Part shown: one piece after another, positions 17,255 to 25,508 of the stretch | Layout of the letters: each line of letters starts with the position of its first letter | Numbering within the stretch: the stretch's first letter is position 1 | Assembly (NCBI GenBank): GCA_014803415.1 | Contig: JAAVBZ010000046.1 | Coordinates: forward strand, 1 to 64,000 | Reading direction: 5' to 3' | From: Lachnospiraceae bacterium | GTDB taxonomy: Bacteria; Bacillota; Clostridia; Lachnospirales; Lachnospiraceae | DNA length: 64,000 nt | Position numbers and translations under genes: made by a program | The notes under the pieces: model-generated | Seen by the model: the letters and a program-made list of their open reading frames with translations, nothing else | Told to the model about the DNA's origin: nothing | Databases searched by the model: none

Positions 17255-18016
17255 ATGGCAAATATACTAATTGTCGGTGCCGATCAAGGGATTGGTTATT
17301 ATCTTGTAGAAAGATTACTGGAATCCGGGAATAAAGCAGCGGTATTGGATATTCAGATTAACGCCGTTGAAATATTAAAAGAAAAATATCAAGAGGCAGT
17401 TCTGCCAATCATTGCAGATGCACGAAATCTTTCCAGCATTGAGAATGGTGTACGTCGGGCAATCGAACACTTTGGAGATATTGATATTGCAATACACAAT
17501 GCCTGCCTATGCACCTTTGAAAGCGAGCATGACACCGGCTATGAAATATATCAAAATGTAATGGATGTAAATTATTTCGGTGCATTAAGATTAGCGAAAA
17601 CAGTTCTTCCACATATGCGAAAAGCCCAAAAAGGGCGTATTATATTTACAAGTTCAGGTGTAGGCATTACCGGATTTTCAAACATCTCTCCATATGCCTC
17701 TTCAAAAGGAGCAATAGAATCATTGGCTAAATGTTTGCAATTAGAAAATGCGGAATATGGGATTACTTTTCATTTGTTCCACCCGCCACTGACAAATACA
17801 AAATCAGCCTCTGGAATTTCAGTTCCAAAAGAATTTAAGGCAGAGGCAAAAAAAGTGGGCTATGGACTGGCTGATCACATCTGGTCAAAAAAGTTCGTAA
17901 TCTGTCACTCTGCGTTTCAGGCAGCACAAATGAAGTTTTCTTACCGGCATCCTCTTTTCATTGGGAACATGATGACTAAGGCAGCAAAAAATGCAATCGA
18001 ACCAGAGAAGAAATAA
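17255..18016 (+). CDS. Short-chain dehydrogenase/reductase (SDR)
   Basis: NAD(P)-dependent oxidoreductase of 253 residues. The cofactor loop is VGADQGIGYY (residues 7-16, a variant of TGxxxGIG) and Asp in VLDIQ favours NAD; the HNA segment corresponds to NNAG, and catalytic Tyr-x-x-x-Lys appears as YASSK (about 151-155) after SSGVGITG. ATG 17255 follows GGAG and directly abuts the TetR stop. The substrate is unknown; a TetR-SDR pair suggests detoxification or modification of a small lipophilic molecule sensed by the regulator. Confidence 0.88.
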   Translation: MANILIVGADQGIGYYLVERLLESGNKAAVLDIQINAVEILKEKYQEAVLPIIADARNLSSIENGVRRAIEHFGDIDIAIHNACLCTFESEHDTGYEIYQNVMDVNYFGALRLAKTVLPHMRKAQKGRIIFTSSGVGITGFSNISPYASSKGAIESLAKCLQLENAEYGITFHLFHPPLTNTKSASGISVPKEFKAEAKKVGYGLADHIWSKKFVICHSAFQAAQMKFSYRHPLFIGNMMTKAAKNAIEPEKK

Positions 18017-18107
18017 GAGTCACCACCACGCCATCCGATAAGGTATCCAATGGTAAGGTGCGCAAGCAGAAGATTTATGCGGGGTTGCCCATTTCCCGGC
18101 AGCCCCA
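18017..18107 (+). other. Short open remnant between SDR and ABC permease
   Basis: No gene is callable. One frame, out of phase with the SDR, reads VTTTPSDKVSNGKVRKQK before running on to the convergent permease. Its hydrophilic, gene-like composition makes it look like the tail of a lost coding sequence, perhaps the edge of the TetR/SDR insertion. This is a weak call. Confidence 0.25.
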
Positions 18108-18950
18108 TCATCCCTTCACCGCACCCGCTGTCATTCCTCCAATGATATACTTCTGCAGGAATACATAGAAGACCAGTTCCGGCAGCATGATCATCAGACT
18201 GGCCGCAATGATGCCGCTGTAATCCATGGAGTACTGTCCCTTAAACATAGATGTCATCAAGGACACCGTATTTAACTTGTCGCTCTGAATAAACGTGGAT
18301 GCAAAAGGAAATTCATTGTAAATGTAAACCGCGTTAAAAATCACTATAGTCACAAAGGTAGGTTTCATAACAGGAATCACCACTCTGGTGCACAATCTGA
18401 AAAGTCCGCATCCGTCAATAATGGCTGCCTCCTCCAGTTCCTCCGGAATCCCCCTTAAGAATCCCACGAAAAGCAGAGTGTTAAATGAAATATTGACCGC
18501 AATATATGGCAGGATCAATCCCATTCTGGTTCCCAGAATCCCCAGCAGGGAATCAATTCGGTAAATGGGGAATAAAAGCACATAAATCGGGATGGATATT
18601 CCCATAAGCAGATAAAAATAAAGATAGTCTGCTGTGTTTTTCCGCTTAAAAGTCATACGCGCTATCGCAAAAGAGCTCATAAAGGTGATCGCCACACTGA
18701 AAAAAGTTGCTATGATCACGATAAAGATAGTGTTAAAATACATTCTTCCAAAATCAATGGTATCCACAGCACGCTGATAATTGGCGAAATTCCACGTATC
18801 AGGCAGGGACAGCGGCGCATTCACTATTTCATTATTTGTCTTGAAAGAAAGCAGCACAGACCACAGGATAGGCAGCATGGAAATAATGAGGATCGCTGCG
18901 ACTAACAAATAAAACAATATTCTTTTAACAGAAATCTTTTTTCTTCTCAT
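18108..18950 (-). CDS. Sugar ABC transporter permease (MalG-type)
   Basis: Inner-membrane permease of 280 residues with six helices. It has the EAA loop as EELEEAAIIDGCGLFRLCTRVVIPVMKP (about 178-205, part quoted), typical of CUT1 carbohydrate permeases, and the PLPDTWNFANYQRAVD-like N-terminal region. Its start overlaps the stop of the partner permease by 4 nt (ATGA). With the second permease and the binding protein it imports an oligosaccharide. No ATPase gene is nearby; CUT1 systems often share a MsmK-type ATPase encoded elsewhere. Confidence 0.94.
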   Translation of the reverse strand: MRRKKISVKRILFYLLVAAILIISMLPILWSVLLSFKTNNEIVNAPLSLPDTWNFANYQRAVDTIDFGRMYFNTIFIVIIATFFSVAITFMSSFAIARMTFKRKNTADYLYFYLLMGISIPIYVLLFPIYRIDSLLGILGTRMGLILPYIAVNISFNTLLFVGFLRGIPEELEEAAIIDGCGLFRLCTRVVIPVMKPTFVTIVIFNAVYIYNEFPFASTFIQSDKLNTVSLMTSMFKGQYSMDYSGIIAASLMIMLPELVFYVFLQKYIIGGMTAGAVKG

Positions 18951-19885
18951 AGATCCCTCCTCTGCTTTCTGGCCGCTATTCTGATATATGCAAAAGAACC
19001 GATGATCGAAAGAGTCAAAATGACAACTGCAATGGACATACCATACCCATATCTCCTGGAGGTAAAGACTGTGAAATACATATAAGAAGTCAAAAGCTCC
19101 GACTGATGGGCAGGTCCGCCTCCCGTCATCTGATAAACAAGTTCATATATTTTGAAAACACCGGTTACGATAAGAACCGTATTAATAATGATCGTTTCCT
19201 TCAGCATAGGGATCGTGATAAAAAACACCTTCTGAATCCCGTTTGCACCATCTATGGCACACGCCTCATATAATTCTCCTGAAATTGTCTTAATTCCGGA
19301 TAAAAATATGGTTGCATGAAAGCCCATCATCTGCCAGGTAAATACAATTGCCAGCGAAAGGGGAGACCACTTTCTTCCGCCAATCCATTCGATCGCCAGC
19401 GCATCAAGTCCAATACTTCTCAGGAAGCTGTTCAGCATCCCGTAGTTGGGATTTAAAATATATCCCCAGATAATACCAATAATGATAGGGGCAATTACAT
19501 AAGGCGCAAACACGATCATTTTAAAGAAGGCATTTCCCTTAAAGGACACATTCATGATCAGCGCTACCAGAAAAGAACCTACCAGGAGGAATAACGTGCT
19601 TAAGACCAGCACAAGCAGCGTATTGCGAAGGGCAATCCGAAACAGCTTATCCCCAAACATTCTGATATAATTGCTGATACCTGTAAATTCAGCTTTCCCG
19701 AGTCCACTGTATTCTGTAAAGCTGTAATATGCCGCGATAAATACCGGAATGATTATAAAAATACTGTATATGAACAGAGTTGGGAGCAACATGAATGCTT
19801 TTGCTCTTTTCGTACTTAACCAATGCATAGCCATCCTCCATAGCGGAAACAGCGGCGTCAGTAAAAATCGGCGCCGCTCTTTCAC
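18947..19885 (-). CDS. Sugar ABC transporter permease (MalF/UgpA-type)
   Basis: Permease of 312 residues with six helices after an N-terminal basic segment. The EAA loop reads GELYEACAIDGANGIQKVFFITIPML (part quoted, around 220-245). It is the partner of the MalG-type permease with which it overlaps by 4 nt. The binding-protein gene ends 25 bp upstream. A second possible start, ATG in MAMHWLSTKRAKAF, lies inside; the upstream one is kept. Confidence 0.93.
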   Translation of the reverse strand: MKERRRFLLTPLFPLWRMAMHWLSTKRAKAFMLLPTLFIYSIFIIIPVFIAAYYSFTEYSGLGKAEFTGISNYIRMFGDKLFRIALRNTLLVLVLSTLFLLVGSFLVALIMNVSFKGNAFFKMIVFAPYVIAPIIIGIIWGYILNPNYGMLNSFLRSIGLDALAIEWIGGRKWSPLSLAIVFTWQMMGFHATIFLSGIKTISGELYEACAIDGANGIQKVFFITIPMLKETIIINTVLIVTGVFKIYELVYQMTGGGPAHQSELLTSYMYFTVFTSRRYGYGMSIAVVILTLSIIGSFAYIRIAARKQRRDL

Positions 19886-19910
19886 TTTTTAAAGACCTTA
19901 TGATATCAGT

Positions 19911-21293
19911 CTATCTTTCCGCCATATGCAGATCTTCTACATACTGCGCTGCTTCCTCCGGTGAATAAACGCCTGTCATCACGCCAAAGGTTGCATCAAA
20001 ATAGCCATAAGCTACTGTTGTTGACATAGAATTGAAAGGTTCTGTCACTGCATCCCAGTCATCGTTTAAAGCAGTGATCATAGCCGCCAAAACCGGATGC
20101 GCCTGTGTATCTATTGTACCATTATATCTGGAGCAGGGCAGAGCTGATGTATCTTCCGCAATGATCCTGGTTCCCTCTTCTCCATAATAGAACTGCCAGA
20201 ATTTCATGATAGCATCTAAAAGATCCGGATCCTCAGCTGCCTTTGCAGATACTACATATACGCCGCCTGACGCCTTAATACCGATCTGCTGCGGATACTG
20301 GCTGTCTGAAAAAGTAGGTCCCCAGAAAAATCCAATATTCTGTGACATATCGCTGCTTTCAAAATCTCCGATATCCCATGCGCCTGTATTGAACATTGCT
20401 GCATTTCCGCCAAGAAAACGTTCTTTTGCTTCAAAATATCCAATATTGGCAATATCTTCCGTAAAGGTGCCATTATCTCTCATTTCTTCTACTTTTTCAA
20501 AGTAATGGATAAAATCCTCATTTGTCCAGGAAATATTTCCTGCATTCAGATCCTCGAGCTTATCAAAGAAACCATATCTTGCGATCATAGTTTCAAATGC
20601 CCAGATACTGTAGTTATCCTGCGCGCCTACGGTCAGCGGAACGATTCCGTTATCTTTCAGCTTATCTACTGCTTCTGTAAAATCTTCGTAGGTGATGGGA
20701 GCCTGGTCGATCCCTGCCTGCTCAAACAGGTCTTTATTATAGAAGAAACCTACCATCATAACCTCACTGGGAATTCCGCAGTCTTTTCCTTCAAATGTAC
20801 AGGAATTTACCAGTCCGGGAAGAAGACTGTCATTGATCCCATACTCGTTTAACGCATCTGTCAGATCATAAAGATATCCGTTTTGGGCAAATTCCTTAGC
20901 CGGAGCCTGTTCCAGCCAGAAAATATCCGGAAGATTATTCTCGCCTGCAAGCAGGGTCATCTGGGTATTATGTTCGGAAACCTCTTTTCCGGTAATTTCT
21001 ATGTGGATATTGGGGTATGTGTCCTCAAATGCCTGAATGATCTTCATCATGTGAGGCTCCTGCGCTTCAATATTGGCAACATGCTCGGAAAAATGAATTG
21101 TAATGTCCTGTCCTGACGCTGTTTCCTCTCCTGCTGCCGGCTCCTTTGTCTCTTCCTGTGATGCCGTATTTTCACTTTCCTTCGGCTGGCTCTCCTGTAC
21201 TTCCTTCTGCTTTGCGCCGCATCCTGATACCAGAAGCAGCGCCAGTACACTAACGATACTGATTGATTTTTTCAACAGTTCTTTCTTTCTCAT
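19911..21293 (-). CDS. Extracellular sugar-binding lipoprotein of the ABC transporter
   Basis: Substrate-binding protein of 460 residues. The lipoprotein signal runs to the lipobox LVSGC, with Cys25 as the predicted lipidation site, followed by a Glu/Ser/Thr-rich linker and a family-1 SBP domain (ADEPT-like HTQMTLLAGENNLPDIFW and the late YGEEGTRIIAEDTSALPCSRY). The start is 13 bp after the GH116 stop. The ligand is probably the oligosaccharide or glycoside cleaved by the GH116 enzyme. Confidence 0.94.
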   Translation of the reverse strand: MRKKELLKKSISIVSVLALLLVSGCGAKQKEVQESQPKESENTASQEETKEPAAGEETASGQDITIHFSEHVANIEAQEPHMMKIIQAFEDTYPNIHIEITGKEVSEHNTQMTLLAGENNLPDIFWLEQAPAKEFAQNGYLYDLTDALNEYGINDSLLPGLVNSCTFEGKDCGIPSEVMMVGFFYNKDLFEQAGIDQAPITYEDFTEAVDKLKDNGIVPLTVGAQDNYSIWAFETMIARYGFFDKLEDLNAGNISWTNEDFIHYFEKVEEMRDNGTFTEDIANIGYFEAKERFLGGNAAMFNTGAWDIGDFESSDMSQNIGFFWGPTFSDSQYPQQIGIKASGGVYVVSAKAAEDPDLLDAIMKFWQFYYGEEGTRIIAEDTSALPCSRYNGTIDTQAHPVLAAMITALNDDWDAVTEPFNSMSTTVAYGYFDATFGVMTGVYSPEEAAQYVEDLHMAER

Positions 21294-21306
21294 ATTGTTT
21301 ATCCTC

Positions 21307-23787
21307 CTAGTTTTCTATGGTAACATCGTCTAATGTACCATATAATACATCAATGTTTTTTTCCAGTTTCCCATTTACCTTCTTCTGACTATACACTCCC
21401 CATGCTTTTCCGCAGATAAAAAAACTGGAAATATCTTCTTCATCTATCACCGGATGAAAACTTAAAATTTTCCGGTACATATCACTTTTTTGTCCCAGCA
21501 ATGCGTTTAAAACTCCCCAGCTTGCCATGGCTCTGCTGTAATGATGTCCTGACTCCACCTCGCTGAAGGGATTTCTTTTATACCCGTCATAACGATCGCG
21601 CACTGATTTAATTATAGTAAGTGCTTTGTCGATACATCCGGAATAGATCAGGTTTACTGCCACTTCATACTCTATGCCTGTCCATACTTCCCCTGCATAA
21701 GATAAGGGAAATTTAGGCCGTCCGCCTAAAGGCCATGTGGCGATCACCAGTCCATGCTCCTCATTGATCGCATAAGCTCTGTGTACGCTGTCCGTATGAT
21801 AAAAGTCTGTCATGTAATTATACTTAAAAACTGCTTCCATGGCGGATTTAACATGTTCTTTGGGAAGAATCTCCTCAATCCCGGCCATATATGCCAGAAA
21901 TTGTCCCAACAGCTGATCAGAAAGGCATCCTTTTCCGAATTGATACTTATATTTATCAATCTCCTCCTGCACCTGAATGTAGTACTCTCCATTGAACATT
22001 AATTCGTCTGTCCGCTGCTTTCCTTTTTGAAACATCTCTTCATATCGCTTTTTATGTTCCTCATCCCCAAGAATATCCGCCATTTCTGCACAGCATTTCA
22101 GTGCTGCCAGAAACAGGCTTTGGGTCATAGGGTTGGGGCCGTAAAACTCAATATCATAGGTAGTATTCTGCTGTCCATCCAGTACTCCGTCATGATCCAG
22201 GTCCCACTGCCTCATGGAATAGTCCATAGCTGCTGATGCTTTGGGCCAGATCTTTTTTAAGAACTCCGTATCTCCAAGATTCTTAAAATCCCTATAGAGC
22301 CGGACAATACTTCCTAATTCTCCGTCACAGGCAGGAACCATAGCATATTTCTCCTGCTCGAATACGGAAAACATTCTGGTTGACATACACCCATCTTTAT
22401 CTGTCTCCTGCAAAAACTCTACTTCCCGCATGGTCTTCTCCAACTCCGGGAATAAAAAGGCAACAGTCTGCTCATAATTCCATACATGAGGAACACTTCC
22501 GTACCCACACCCAATGTCATCCCGGATTCCTTCAAATCCTGCAAAGGTTCCGTTTTCCAGCCAGAAGCAGAGATTGCTCCGAAGGTTCGTAATATTGGCA
22601 GTCAGTGCGTCGATCACATAGCAGGGAAGTGTTGTCCTTTCAAACATTGCCCGTGAAAAATCTCTGCTTCCTTTTTCCAGCCGCTCCATATGCTGACAAA
22701 CATATTCTCCCGCATCCCATGCATTTTTAAACCTTACTGCATAATGATTTCTGACTATTCCATACTCTCCTTTTAAAAAGTTCTCGTAATCCTCATCAAA
22801 TTCAATCCACGCCTTAACGCGATTGGGGAAATACCAGCTTATGACAAATTCAAATACCTTTTCTTCTCCCGGCTTTAATACTTGACATGCACCGATAGAT
22901 CCTACCTTCTCCCGCCTTTTCAAAAAGCTGAAATTATGAAACTGAGCAAATTCACACCCCACACTGTCTGACTTTGTCTCTTTCTCAAGAAGTCCGTCTT
23001 CCGTAAAGTCATCCCAGAAATCCTGAATCCCATCAACCCATTCTCCATCAAACCACTGGGTTTTGTAGGTCACATTTTCCTCACGCATCATGATCGCCAT
23101 AGTCCCATAGCGCAGATGATCCTCCGGCAAAGCTTCCGGTGAATAATACAGTCCCTTGATCTCTCCTGACTGACGATATTCGTTCTTTACACTGCCGGCC
23201 AGTTTCAGATTTTCGATCACATCATACCCTTCAAAGCCCGAAGCATTAGGCAGTGTTCCCACCAGACTGACTTTGGTATCGCAATCTGCCTGATTCTTCA
23301 CTTTATACCGAATGATTCCGCAGGGGATACCCGAATCTTCTGCGTTTAATGGGATGAACGGAGTAAACGCCTCCATAGATACTTCCACCGGCAGCTCGCC
23401 ATCTTTAAATCCGACCCTGGCAAAAGGATATTCACATACAAGCTCTGAGTCCTCCATTCTCGGCAGATTAACGAGCTCCGCCTGCAGATATCCATGAGAA
23501 CTGGTGTAGGGTGGAAGAAGCCTGCCCTCTAAGATCTTCGACACAGCCTGCTCCATTTTCTCATTTTCAACTCGAATTGCAAAAAAGGAAAGCGGAAACT
23601 TCGTATTTTTGGACGGCCAGTTGAAAATTTCCCAATCTAAAAATTTTCCACGGGCATCCACTGAAAAATTGCCTGTCCCGATTCCTCCCAGCAAAAAGCG
23701 TACCTGGGAAGCATCCCTTTTGTAAACCCTGGGGTTTTGACCATACAATTCTTCCTTTGAAAATACCTTTTCCTTTAAAGTATCCAT
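21307..23787 (-). CDS. GH116-family glycosidase (DUF608, beta-glucosidase/glucosylceramidase-like)
   Basis: Large cytoplasmic enzyme of 826 residues without signal peptide. The N-terminal domain opens with FLLGGIGTGNFSVDARG (31-47) and DWEIFNWPS; the C-terminal (alpha/alpha)6 domain has PHVWNYEQTVAFLFPELE, the DGELG segment (488-492), DGQQNTTYDIEFYGPN (537-552) and LNALLGQ near the end. GH116 enzymes act on beta-glucosides, beta-xylosides or N-acetylglucosaminides; the exact substrate is not readable. First gene of the operon with the ABC transporter, divergent from the GntR-SBP regulator. Confidence 0.88.
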   Translation of the reverse strand: MDTLKEKVFSKEELYGQNPRVYKRDASQVRFLLGGIGTGNFSVDARGKFLDWEIFNWPSKNTKFPLSFFAIRVENEKMEQAVSKILEGRLLPPYTSSHGYLQAELVNLPRMEDSELVCEYPFARVGFKDGELPVEVSMEAFTPFIPLNAEDSGIPCGIIRYKVKNQADCDTKVSLVGTLPNASGFEGYDVIENLKLAGSVKNEYRQSGEIKGLYYSPEALPEDHLRYGTMAIMMREENVTYKTQWFDGEWVDGIQDFWDDFTEDGLLEKETKSDSVGCEFAQFHNFSFLKRREKVGSIGACQVLKPGEEKVFEFVISWYFPNRVKAWIEFDEDYENFLKGEYGIVRNHYAVRFKNAWDAGEYVCQHMERLEKGSRDFSRAMFERTTLPCYVIDALTANITNLRSNLCFWLENGTFAGFEGIRDDIGCGYGSVPHVWNYEQTVAFLFPELEKTMREVEFLQETDKDGCMSTRMFSVFEQEKYAMVPACDGELGSIVRLYRDFKNLGDTEFLKKIWPKASAAMDYSMRQWDLDHDGVLDGQQNTTYDIEFYGPNPMTQSLFLAALKCCAEMADILGDEEHKKRYEEMFQKGKQRTDELMFNGEYYIQVQEEIDKYKYQFGKGCLSDQLLGQFLAYMAGIEEILPKEHVKSAMEAVFKYNYMTDFYHTDSVHRAYAINEEHGLVIATWPLGGRPKFPLSYAGEVWTGIEYEVAVNLIYSGCIDKALTIIKSVRDRYDGYKRNPFSEVESGHHYSRAMASWGVLNALLGQKSDMYRKILSFHPVIDEEDISSFFICGKAWGVYSQKKVNGKLEKNIDVLYGTLDDVTIEN

Positions 23788-23820
23788 ACCCTTTTTACTA
23801 AACCTCCCTTCTCTTATTCG

Positions 23821-23916
23821 GTTGTTCGAATAACTTGTTCTATTTAATAACTCCTCTTGTGTTTTGCGAGGAGTTCAGCCTTTTCTATTGATTATTCGAA
23901 CAACTTATGTTATGAT
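23821..23916. promoter_or_regulatory. Divergent control region: two inverted operator-like sites, a promoter, and a hairpin
   Basis: GTTGTTCGAATAAC (23821-23834) and ATTATTCGAACAAC (23891-23904) are the same site in opposite orientation around a TTCGAA core (13 of 14 matching). For the plus-strand gene, TTGATT (23888-23893), a 17-nt spacer and TATGAT (23911-23916) form a promoter with the second site in its spacer. The first lies upstream of GH116. Between them AACTCCTC/GAGGAGTT (about 23850-23876) forms a hairpin. They are the likely binding sites of the GntR-SBP regulator. Confidence 0.7.
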
Positions 23917-23983
23917 GTTATCATACATACAAGGCTTTGTCAAGCTTTGTTAACTACGTTTAATAAACTCAGGAGAATTTAAA

Positions 23984-25426
23984 ATGCATGCCACAAATAC
24001 ACGAATCCCAAAGTATGTCACCATCAAAAATACTTTGATCAAAAAAATTGAAAACGGCAGTTATCTTCCGGGAGATGCCATCCCTTCTGATAACGAGCTG
24101 ATGCGGACCCTGGGCGTGAGTAAAAGCACCATTACCCAGGCGTTAAAGAATTTGGAATCGGAAGGCTATATTGTACGCCAGCAGGGAAAAGGCAGCTTTG
24201 TCACTGATCGCTCTAAATCACAGCTTGTTCTCTCCTTATATCTATGTCCTATGGAACAAGGAGAGGAACAGTTCTGGACATCATTGATCGATGAATTTAA
24301 CAACGCTAATCAGGGATTTTCCGTGAAAGCTACCTTTCTTTCCAATGAAAAAGTCCCCCTGCGTGATTCATTGCTCCAAAGCTTTGTCAGCGGCAACGCG
24401 CCGGATATTCTATCCCTTGACGGTCCCGACGTGGCATACTGGGCCTATATGAACTCTCTGCTTCCTTTTGACGATTATTTGGATCCTTCGTTTTTAAATT
24501 CCTTTATGGAGCCTATTTTGCTGCAGGGAAGTTACAACGGCAGACTTTATCATTTAGGTTATACCGAATCCACCCTTTGCATCCTATATAATAAAGAGCT
24601 TTTTAATTCCCTTAACATACGGATTCCTGCAAACATTAATGAAGCCTGGAGCTGGGAAGAATTTTTATCCATTTGCCGGCTGATCAAAGAAAAAACCCCG
24701 CTTCCCTATCCTCTTCTTATGGATTCGGGCCGAGGCTTATCTCCTAAATCAGGAGAGTGGAACAGTTATTCCGGTCTTCCTTTTATCCTGCAGAACAATG
24801 GCAGTCTTTTTAATGATGACCTGACAAAAACCGCCGGTTATATCAATTCTCCTCAATCAGTAGCTGCTATGAAGTGGCTGGGAGACTTGTTTCATAAGTA
24901 TCATTACACCCATATTGAAGATATCAGCGACTGCTTTCCCGGCGACTTTGCAATGAGCTTGTCCTTGCCAAGTGCTTATTTTCAATCATTAAAAAATGGT
25001 GAAAATGTAGGCATTATACCGCTCCCCAAAGGTTTACAGCCAGCAACCCCTCATGGAAGCTGGGGACTTTGCATGTCCAGACAGACCAAACATCCGAAAG
25101 AGTGCTGTCAGTTTATCCGGTATGTCTTCACAATTCAGAATCAGCTTAAGATCAGCAAATATACCGGTATCCCTGTGTTAAAAGAAATTTATGAGGTTAT
25201 GGATAGTTTTAATACTGTTTCCAACAATACCAACATATTATTTTCACAGCTCCATCACTCCTCCTTTACCAGGCCCCAGACACCGGCTTACCCGTTTTTC
25301 AGTAAGCAGTTCGCCTATGCCTACTATAATATAGCCGCGGGTACAGATGTGCAGACCGAAATGGATCATTTGGCAGAGCTGGTTGATGACCATTTATACC
25401 GGCATAATTATTACAAAATGAAATAA
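23984..25426 (+). CDS. GntR-type HTH fused to a family-1 solute-binding domain
   Basis: A 480-residue protein. Residues 1-75 are a GntR winged helix (KIENGSYLPGDAIPSDNELMRTLG, then VSKSTITQALKNLESEGYIVRQQGKGSFV; parts quoted). Residues ~80-440 are a periplasmic-binding-protein family-1 fold (FWTSLIDEFNN, SGNAPDILSLDGPDV, WSWEEFLSICRLIKE), with no signal peptide or membrane segment. It is therefore a cytoplasmic regulator whose ligand-sensing half descends from an ABC sugar-binding protein. It is divergent from the GH116-ABC operon and probably controls it through the two TTCGAA-centred sites. AGGAG is 8 nt upstream. Confidence 0.9.
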   Translation: MHATNTRIPKYVTIKNTLIKKIENGSYLPGDAIPSDNELMRTLGVSKSTITQALKNLESEGYIVRQQGKGSFVTDRSKSQLVLSLYLCPMEQGEEQFWTSLIDEFNNANQGFSVKATFLSNEKVPLRDSLLQSFVSGNAPDILSLDGPDVAYWAYMNSLLPFDDYLDPSFLNSFMEPILLQGSYNGRLYHLGYTESTLCILYNKELFNSLNIRIPANINEAWSWEEFLSICRLIKEKTPLPYPLLMDSGRGLSPKSGEWNSYSGLPFILQNNGSLFNDDLTKTAGYINSPQSVAAMKWLGDLFHKYHYTHIEDISDCFPGDFAMSLSLPSAYFQSLKNGENVGIIPLPKGLQPATPHGSWGLCMSRQTKHPKECCQFIRYVFTIQNQLKISKYTGIPVLKEIYEVMDSFNTVSNNTNILFSQLHHSSFTRPQTPAYPFFSKQFAYAYYNIAAGTDVQTEMDHLAELVDDHLYRHNYYKMK

Positions 25427-25462
25427 CAATAGAATCCTCGTTTCACGAGGATTCTATTGTTA
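25424..25462. terminator. Bidirectional terminator between converging genes
   Basis: A perfect 17-bp stem (25424-25440 with 25446-25462) with loop TTTCA lies directly after the stop of the GntR-SBP gene and in front of the converging histidine kinase gene's end. The stem itself is symmetric enough to serve both directions. Confidence 0.8.
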
Positions 25463-25469
25463 TGAATTT

Positions 25470-25503
25470 AAGTGCTCTGCCGATTTTGGCAGAGCACTTT
25501 TAT
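25470..25503 (+). terminator. Second terminator after GntR-SBP gene
   Basis: AAGTGCTCTGCC (25470-25481) pairs with GGCAGAGCACTT (25488-25499), followed by TTTATCTTCTTT. It is immediately downstream of the first terminator. Two stacked terminators suggest strong insulation. Confidence 0.75.
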
Positions 25504-25508
25504 CTTCT

